From Syngnathus acus (taxonomy: Eukaryota > Chordata > Actinopteri > Syngnathiformes > Syngnathidae), in assembly GCF_901709675.1 (NCBI RefSeq), contig NC_051088.1:18859193-18923192 (forward strand): a stretch of DNA of 64,000 nt. The letters are read 5' to 3'. How positions within the stretch are numbered: the stretch's first letter is position 1; every line of letters starts with the position of its first letter. Below the pieces are notes generated by a model that was not told the origin of the DNA, made no database searches, and saw nothing but the letters and a program-made list of their open reading frames with translations. This document shows, in pieces, positions 55,701-64,000 of the stretch. A program made the translations under genes and the position numbers.

Positions 55701-58700
55701 AGTACTGCAGCTTTCCCAGTTTCTCTTTCTCCTTCACCTCCTCTTCTTTTTCATCTCCAGTCAGTCCTGGTTCGACATCGTCTTCCTCGTCGTCATCGTC
55801 CTGTTGTTTCTGTGAAACAGAGGGGCGGAAGGCAATAGAGGAAATAGTGAGCAGATGCTTTAAAGTCTCAGGTCGTGCTGATCAACAACCCTTGGCCATT
55901 AGCAGTCGGGTTAGTCACAGCACCTACCTGTCACTTACCCCTGCACACACAGGTGTTACTAGTGCGATCTGTTCATCGATGACCACGGTTGCAACCTGAC
56001 TTGATTTCACTATTTCTTGGGTGACACCATTTGCTGTTAATTAGTTACTTTGTTTATTGGTATTCCCTGTCTAGCATTTAAAAATGAGGCGATGAAGTTG
56101 TCCTGACCTAGAAAACACTGAATTAATACATGGGTTGGGATTATAAATAAGAATCTTTTGGGGTTTATACACGCTCTGAGGTGTGTATCCACTCTAATAA
56201 CCAAGCATGCAATAAAAGTAAAACTTTCAATTATGTTGAAAAAATAGATCCCATAATAAAAATGATTGTTTGAATAGTCACGTGAAAGTGGTCTACCGAA
56301 ATAATTATAGAAAGTCAAATGTGACGTGGAAATCGAGACGATGTTCCTGTTTCATGCCATTTGAAATAAAATGTAGTTTTTGGTCCAAGCTGAGAGGCAC
56401 TGAAGGACAGAGCAATGGGGTAACAGCAAATCACGCAAGCAGTGATTTCTGATCGGGAAGGCTATCTGGACTTAAAAGATAAAAGATATCTTTCCTTGTA
56501 GCTGTTTAGCTTCAGACATCCTCACACATTTTCTTGTTTACGTTGCCATTGTCAATACCTGTCCTGGGTATTATGATGAACACGGTATATGGCATTCGCC
56601 ATATGATTGGCTCCAAGGAGTCCAAGCATGAGTACTGAGACAGAAGTGATCAAGGATGCAAAAACGTTCTGTGGGTTTGGGAAATCAAACCTACTTCCGC
56701 CTGCAGGTTGGGAGCAGGTCGGCTGAGAAAATTACAAGCTAGTTCATCAATTGTTGCTTTCGGTTTGATAGTCCGACTGTCCAAGCTAAAAGTCCTTTGG
56801 TCATGTTTCCTATTCTTCGAGCTTTGGTGGTTTGCTCTTAACTCGTCCTTTCAGTTTGGATTCAAGTAGAGAATTGCTGACTTTTCTATGGGTGTCATCT
56901 TGAGTAAACACTGATGTCTTCGTAAAAAACGGACGGTCCAGCTACTCTCTGGTCAGCTGAAAGTGTTGAGCTGGAACAGGGCGCATACACAGATATAAAA
57001 CACACATTCTCACTACACTCATTTTTGTCCCAATGCAGGCAGACACTTGCCTTGCTTGCATGCAGTCTATCGTGCATACTTGGTAACTCACACCCCCTCT
57101 TGTAAACTCACACGATTGTACTTATTTGTGGCATTCTCTATTTCTGTGGCGGTCAATGCGTTTCATTCAATCATGCCAGGCCGCAAAATGCAGGGTATGT
57201 TTCTTTCTGATGGTCTGATGTAAATGAATTATCTTGTAGCTTGAGCATGGGCAGTTTGAAAAGGGCACATTTTTGTCAGGACCAAAAATGTCTGAACTCA
57301 TCATACTGCTTTGAGAAGATTCGCTTTTCCCCAAACTCCTGGGGAGGGCTCTGGGATAGGGACATGATATGTCTGGATGCATGCCCTTTGCTCACCATGG
57401 GATCAAGAAGTGGTTTCACCTGGAGAAACACTGCGGTGTCTTGCCTCATCTTTGAAATCAGGATTGTGAGTAGGGCACATTTTGGGCAAACATTCAGGCA
57501 CACCATCTCTTTCGCATCTGTCACCTTATATGTCAGCAGCATGGGTCATCCAGGAAAGTTACTCTCAAGTCAAGTTGTGGCCATTCAATGTTACCTACTG
57601 CAAGGGCGTACGCTGGTCTTTGTCAAGAGATACAAAACAAACAAGTCTGATCCGTCGTGGAACTCTGAGCATGTTTGCACGCGAGTGGGAAGCCAGTGAG
57701 TAAATTTCAGACCTCAAGAGCAATTAGTCGTGAGTCATTGACAACCTCTTTGATTTGCGTCGCGCTTTAACGGCCCATGATGGTGCAAACAAGCCCATAG
57801 TTCACTGGTGGGTTGCGTTTGTATGACATTATCCAGCTTAGCCCTTGCACATGCATGTTAGTGATCACTAGTGAATTGCCGAGTGCACTAGTCATTCAAA
57901 AGGCTCAATCAAAGGAAGGGTTTCATATTCATTTCAAATCATTTGCATTAAAACATGTTGGATTTCACATATCCGAAGAGAACCGTCGTTGTATCAAGAC
58001 ATAGCAATTGGTGCGGCAAGTCAGTTCAGTGGATTGTGCGAAGCAGCTTAATTGCTCCCAAAGATTCCTCAAGCACCAGCAGCGCCTAAGCTTGCAAAGA
58101 GCTAGGAAAGCCATAGCACTCATTGACATCATCACTGCAATCCATCCCCTTCAAGCCCAGCCCAGCCCGCCCCCACAGCTCCCCCCTCTGCACTGGTCTG
58201 CGCTTACTCAGAGCGGCCAGAGAGGGGCGCCGCGTGCTATTAGACCTACCGTAGGCAGAGAAGTCCACCACAGTCAAGATACACGGAGCACATATAAGAC
58301 ACAAAGCAGGAAGGAGGAGAGCAGAGACAAAGGAAGAGATTGAACTCACAGCAGACACCAAAGAAGGGTAATCACAGCAAATGCAGTCAGCTAAACTGTA
58401 GGGAGTGAGGAAAATGACAGACACGCCAACCTCCTCATTAGCACAATCATATCTTGTGCAGCAGATCCATTGTGCCTTAAAATAACTGGACTTTTACATG
58501 TATTGTTAGCCAACTGAATGAGTCGTCAAATCGTCACTGAGGCGTGCAAAAAAAAACAACTCAACCCAAATAAGACCTGCACAAGAACAATTGTTGCAAC
58601 AGCTATTTTTAGAATCACTCTTGAAAGGTTGTGAAAACAGCGTCGGGGCTGAGCTGAATACATGGGACATGTCATTTTCCACTCAAATCCCAAAGCACAA

Positions 58701-60202
58701 GTGAGAGAGTGTGAGAGAGAGAGAAAGAGTGAGAGAAGAAGAGAAAGAGAGCAACAATAACATTTATGACAAACACAGCACATAACAAAAGAAGAGAGAA
58801 AAAAATAAAACAGATAATCACGGTTGAATCACGGTTGCTAAGTGTTATTTTCATCCGTGAAAAATACACTGACCTGGTTACAAAGCCACTGAATAGAGTC
58901 TTTGCTCTTCATCTACCGTATGCTGCAGTAAGTAGTACGTAAAAAGTCGTAAGAATTGTGTGGCCAGTAGTCCAAAAGGCATTAGAGCTTACTGCATAGT
59001 TTTTAGCGGTAAGAAACGAGGCCAATCCACAGCATTTTTAATTTTCTCCTGAGTCAGAGCTATGGCTGGCTGCACTCAGGGACATTGCAATCCCACTTAT
59101 GACATCATCAACCACGCTTGACACTCTCCTGGATATTGTTAAAGATATGCCGCTGAGTTCGGACATATCTTTAACAATAAGGGTTAAGAGAATCAAGTCT
59201 TTGGTGAGAAGAATGAAGTCAATGAAAAGAAAATGCTATTAGTTAGGATCCAAGTTTAAGGAAAAATCATTCAAAAGGCCTTGAAACCTAAATGTTACTC
59301 TCAGTCAACCAAGGTAGAAAAAGCTGACAAAATTCTGTCCTCTTGGAGAACTAGCAACTCACCTGATGATTTGGAAAATCAAAACCGTTTGGCCTAAAAA
59401 CTATCTGTGTCCCGGTATGCATTATTTATCAATTACAAGGCCATATTATATAAACGTGGCTGGGGTCAAAGACTTATTAACCACTTAAAAATTCCCCAAA
59501 CTCTCCCACAGTGTCTTATACCTCTCCTCCTTTGAGGTTCTTCATCCCCATGTCACCCTTTCCCTTCTTGCCCTTCTTGTTCTTCTTCTTCTTGCAGCAA
59601 CATTTCTTGACGATGCAGAAGCAGCACGTTAGGATAAGTAAAGCAGCGACCACAGCAATGGCAATGATGGCCCAGGATGGCACTGTGGGTGGTAAACAAA
59701 TCCACGTTATAGATGAAACATTCCTAGTCCGAAAGGAAAGAAACAAATACTTTGACATTTGATCGACCACTCGTTTAGTCAGGTCCGTGTCATGCTCTGG
59801 GCCAAATAGATTTAGTAAGAGGTGCCACGCTTGTGATTAGATTGAGGGAAAATTAGATTTCTGCGCCATTAGGGGGGGGCAGCCACTGATCAATAGTGAA
59901 TAAAGTCGTTATGAGGCCGCCAATGCCTGCAGCCAAAGCAGAAAATCCAATTCCAAAACGACTGCTTCGTCATCACAAGTTGATTGCAAGTTGGTTCAGT
60001 ACTCACGTGGGATCTTATCGATTTCATTCAGAAACTTGTTTTTGATCTCGTCAAAGGCATCGTTCTTGCTGACCGGCTCGGTGGAGTTGTCTGCAGAGAC
60101 CAGCGCGACAGGGGCAGGAGTCACAGTCAAGGCACTGGCCCCTGTTGGCTTGGCAGCGACCATGGGCGTTGTCTGGTGCTTGAACAAATTCCACTTAGTC
60201 AT
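52773..60202 (-). CDS. syt2: Synaptotagmin, probably synaptotagmin-2
   Basis: A calcium sensor of synaptic vesicles that triggers SNARE-driven fusion. Eight exons (60202-60007, 59682-59522, 55809-55672, 55354-55187, 54753-54586, 54385-54268, 53618-53485, 52988-52773) give 432 residues in consistent phase; human SYT2 has about 419. A short lumenal N-terminus has a possible N-glycosylation site (NST). The membrane helix (about 69-90) is followed by Cys and Lys clusters, then an acidic linker. C2A (about 149-275) keeps Asp180, 186, 238, 240 and 246. C2B (about 280-430) keeps Asp311, 317, 371, 373 and 379, the polybasic [12 protein letters not shown] and the [17 protein letters not shown] ending. 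All calcium-binding Asp residues are present. A stop codon precedes the ATG directly, and an acceptor (GTGTGCAG) lies at 60208, so 5' noncoding exons are further right. Adjacent ppp1r12b supports syt2 over syt1 or syt5. Confidence 0.88.
53220..53370. repeat. Second copy of the 'GGGGTATGAATAATTT' repeat
   Basis: ACCCCTGGGGTGTGAATAAT and CTCAGGGGTATGAATAATTT occur about 100 bp apart, matching the repeat at 32990-33150. It lies in the last intron of syt2. Confidence 0.6.
54085..54204 (+). mobile_element. Short tRNA-like SINE with 12-bp target duplication
   Basis: The body (54097-54192) has a tRNA-like 5' part with a B-box (GAGTTCGATTCCC) and ends in (GT)n followed by an A-run. ATCTTCTGATGT is repeated exactly at 54085-54096 and 54193-54204, a clear target-site duplication of LINE-driven insertion. 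It lies in a syt2 intron. Confidence 0.85.
55355..55671 (-). other. GC-AG intron in syt2
   Basis: The exon ends GAGAACAAG and the intron starts GCAAGAAT. No GT donor nearby keeps the frame, and the join restores ...DFQENK-LTVGILQ as in other synaptotagmins. The acceptor is ...TATTTCTAG. Confidence 0.8.
55810..59521. other. Large syt2 intron between membrane and linker exons
   Basis: About 3.7 kb. I see no coding exon. A (GA)-rich tract lies at about 58700-58755 and a perfect 16-bp hairpin at 59134-59179. Confidence 0.5.
59134..59179. other. Perfect 16-bp hairpin in syt2 intron
   Basis: TATTGTTAAAGATATG (59134-59149) and CATATCTTTAACAATA (59164-59179) are exact reverse complements around a 14-base loop. 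Neither arm extends, so it is short for a microRNA precursor. Confidence 0.7.
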
Positions 60203-60207
60203 TTAGG

Positions 60208-63200
60208 CTGCACACAGTCCCTGGAAAAAACAAAAATCAGGAAAGTAGCCATTACCCCTGTTGTCTCGAGTGCTTTGTTACTGTTAACCGTGCGCAGGTA
60301 CTCTACATTCATTGCACTTACTGGCAAAACAAATGCATATTTGTAGTTCTGTTCATTTATTATTAGCAAAATGGCGGAATGGGAGATTACTGAGACCAAA
60401 GAAAAACAAAACAATTATTCCTTATTGGTTGTGTAATTTGAGCTTTGTGGAAACTCTGAGACTCCATCAAAAAACATTCTGGGTTTGGTACTAAGAAAGG
60501 TTTCACACAAATGAATACAATGCAGAAGCCCTATGAATTGTAAGGGTGCTCGATTCTATAGGCACTTGTTTTACCCCTTAATCTTGTGTTACGTTTCAAA
60601 ATGGAATGTCAGTCTCAATGTCACACATCAAGGCAGAAGTGAGCGTGAGAGTGTAATTTAAAGCATTCATGCATAGCGGCCGCCACAGTGGACAGTTATT
60701 CAAAAGCTGATCTCTCGAAGCATGAGTACGTACAGTATGGATTAGAGATGTGTCATCTCATACACTCCCACCCACTAGTCAGCCAGGAATTTCTGTTTCT
60801 TAAAGCCTGGGAGATGTTAAAAAAATGGAGTAACCAATCAACAACCAAGGTGTGTCATCGCTGAAAAGTCTTTGTGTGTGTGTGTGTGTGTGTATCTAAA
60901 ATGTGATTATAAAATTATTATTTATATGTACATAATATATTTATTTATTTATTTATTATAATTTTATTTTGATTAATTTTGCTCACGTTCAAAATAAAGA
61001 ACAATCAGTCAACTTTAATCTACAATCATCAATCATTGGGACTGTCAACCAATTTTATTGAATGTACCAATTACAACAATTGGACAGAAATATTCCTTTT
61101 CTGCCCTCAACATTTTTGGGAGTGTTTTAAAGATTTAGTCACAGGTCAAAGAGCTGTTGGATATTGGATAACATATTTAAGATGCATTTAACAGCATTAG
61201 AACGTGTTCAAATATGTGGATATGTGAATTAAACATTATTAAAACAAAGCATTTTATAGTTCACAGCTTTGTTCACTGTTTTGTGAAAATAACTATTTCA
61301 TCAGGTAATGCTCAAACACAAGTCGGCCAACCCGAAGAGTAATAAAAACCCTTCCTGATGGAGGCTGCCTTAATTAATGCGTAAAAGGGTCGAGGTCATT
61401 GCTGGCGTATTAATGAGTAGAATGATAAATCGAGGTGCTTTACAAATGCATGATGAAGCCATTTCTATTCCCAGAACCCTTCGACCCGACACCATTGCAT
61501 CCATTTTTACCAAGAGAAGCGTCATACTCTGGACAGCGATTGACTATGACAGCCTGCGGTCCGGTCTGACACCGTACTGGTTCCAACACATTTCACAAGG
61601 CAGTGAGGTCAGTGTGCAATGGTTTGAGCTGACTTGGTAACAATATTTAGGAGAAATAACCATCAACAGACATCACTTTTGCTTTGTTTGCTTGTCACCT
61701 AATGTTTCAGCCAATTGTGCCTGACCATGAAAGGTGTTAGGAGAAACAAAAGAAACATGCACGCACCATTCTGCCGTCGTGTTTTCCCCGCGCCAAGCAA
61801 ATGTTCAATCAGAGCTCTTATCGGTTCCAGAGATCACAGAGCGACAAATGCAGCTGGAAACGACCTGCCGACACACTGATGACTGATTGGGCCGAGAAAG
61901 ATGACAAGAATAACAAGAGTTGACTCTTGACGTTATTAACGTCATGGGGATATGGGAGAAAAAGCGGAACTTTTCCATTTCTTAGGTGCCAATCCTCAAG
62001 TTACTGCTGCAGTTTCAGCCGCCATTTATTGCCACATATGAATTATTCAGATTGAGTCCGACAATGAGGATGAGCTCATGTCACTCACGGTCACCCCAAC
62101 ATGTCTTTAAAACTACTTATGCTGACATTCTACCTGAGGGGGAAATGAAATATATATAGTACACATTTATTTATTAAATCCTATTTATATTCCGTTCACA
62201 TCAAAGTATTTCTGGTGGTTCAGAATGTAGTCAAACCAGACCACTTGTATTAACATTTACTGATATGGTCTCAACCATTTGTCTCCCCTGCTCTGAGGGT
62301 GACAGCAAGGACGGACAGAGAGGACACGGACTTACGTTTTATGAGTGCCACAAGAGACAGCTTTTAGCAACCGTCCTAGCAAAATTCACAATTTATAGTT
62401 GTCAAATTTCACGAGCCAATTCCAAAGCTAGGAGATGCAGTTCTGGGGATCAAGCGTTGATGTTTGCATGTTAATATTGGATAATTAAACCTCAATATCA
62501 AGTACTGCCAAGGTTCTCCAAATAGTTTGGTCCAATATTTCACCGCTTCAATTATGAAGCCAAAAATAGCACATCATCAGTTCATGACAATTTGGTAGAA
62601 GAGAAAACAAGGTTTTTAACAATCCATCCATTAGATATGACATTTTATGAAAATCGAAAATGGGAACCAAATAATGGTGCTGCAGGAAATGTCAGAGAAT
62701 CTCCAGAGTGATTATGATGGATCCTCTGGGTTCCTTGAACATTTGTATAAAATCTCGGCAATCCATCAAAGACACTGCAGTCTACTGAAGAGGCAGATGG
62801 ATAATGAGAGACATTGCTTGGAGCTAAATCATATATGAATAGGTAAAAGAAAAGGAAGGACAGAGAAGGATTTACAAACTTTTGATTTAAAGGTGTTGGA
62901 CAGATGGGAAATTTGAATTTTGACCATGGAGCAGAAAATTCAATCGTTACTTAGGTCTCTTCTGATAGAGCTCAGATCAAATGTTATCATGAAAACTCAA
63001 TTATGAAAGCATATTATAGAAAACATGGAAACTGGGATCTTTCAGCATTTTTAATATCATCTTGCTTTGCCACTAGTACTTCTGCAGTGCAAACAACTTT
63101 TACCAATTAAAGTCATAATAATTAAAAATTAGGATAGGAAATACAATTTGAATAGAGTAATTGCATTCCAACAGTTTTAAGACAGCGCTCTTGTTAACAT

Positions 63201-64000
63201 GTCCTAACCCCTACAGCTACTTTATTTATTTTGTGTACATGATTGCAAATTATTGCTCACAGCTGACAGCCTTAACCTTGTGTACCGTAACATTCCTTTC
63301 ATTTGATAAACAGAAACGCAGTAATCGACCAGCCTTTTTGCTTCATCGCTATTACAGAACCCATTTATGTGGAACCGATTATATTGTTAAAACTACCATA
63401 ACAATATGAGCTCACCCCTGGCTCACTTCTTTCTCGTCGAGCCTGCGGCAATAAGGACGGACAAGTATTTGTTCTATCGGTGTAAAAAGGAAGAAAAAAA
63501 AAACCCAGACCTGCATTTGCGCAATAAATCTTTGTCAAGAGGCCTATTGATTACACAGCCTTTCCCGACAATGTGTTATGATTCATTTGAGGTTTAACTC
63601 AGGAGACAGCAATCATTCCTGGCAGACTCGGCAAGCTTTGAGGTGGTTAATAAAGGTTTTATGATGGCCAATTTTGGGTATTTGCCTTATGTCCTGTGGA
63701 GGAAAAAGAAGTGTGCCCTTTGAGGCTCCGCTTTATATTATCCAAATGCTATTGCAAGATTTGTCTACGGATAATCACAAGCTGCCATCTTGAATAGACA
63801 AAACATTCAATAGGTTAGATAGGAGATGCAGCCAGGTCAACCTTTCATATAAATTGCAGCATCTGCATACAGTATCTATAATAAATCCAATATAAAAGAC
63901 CTTCATGTCGATAATGTGGCTCTAATTGTCACAGAGAGACTTTATAGACAGCCTATTAGCGTTCAGGTTGGGACCGCAAAGTGAAAACAACCCAAGGAGG
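60208..64000. other. syt2 5' noncoding intron or upstream sequence
   Basis: No coding exon is recognisable on either strand. It holds a (GT)n tract (about 60872-60893) and AT-rich low-complexity DNA (about 60895-60975). The syt2 promoter is probably beyond the window, because the first coding exon is preceded by a splice acceptor. Confidence 0.45.

Overview
The window is nuclear DNA from a ray-finned (teleost) fish. The coding parts match vertebrate gene families exon by exon, many introns are only 70-150 bp, and the spaces between genes carry repeats typical of fish: hAT-like and pogo/Tigger-like inverted-repeat elements, solo-LTR-like copies, LINE tails and a tRNA-like SINE. There is no operon structure, CRISPR array or prokaryotic signal. 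I cannot name the species.

Layout, left to right. (1) 1-4319, minus: the 5' two-fifths or so of ncoa6, a glutamine-rich nuclear receptor coactivator, running off the left edge. (2) 6920-12609, minus: a complete 15-exon ggt7 (gamma-glutamyltransferase 7), in which the family's catalytic threonine reads as alanine. (3) 20956-22548, plus: tp53inp2 (DOR), an autophagy and transcription cofactor. (4) 26287-30017, plus: an unrecognised type II membrane protein with a coiled coil and a very acidic tail. (5) 33242-46716, plus: the C-terminal part of ppp1r12b (myosin phosphatase targeting subunit 2). It has an internal first exon for the short M20-type protein, a 17-nt microexon and two alternative last exons, but no recognisable ankyrin/PP1-binding part. 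(6) 52773-60202, minus: a complete eight-exon synaptotagmin, most likely syt2; its 5' noncoding part probably extends to the right.

The left half corresponds to the human 20q11 neighbourhood (TP53INP2-NCOA6-GGT7) with tp53inp2 moved to the other side of ggt7. The right half corresponds to human 1q32 (PPP1R12B-SYT2). The window therefore spans a junction of two ancestral blocks. The genes are independent units and do not form a pathway, although ppp1r12b and syt2 converge tail to tail and have stayed together.

Exon borders were placed by eye, from reading frame, splice signals and remembered family sequences. Noncoding exons, UTR ends and repeat family names are less certain than the coding exons.
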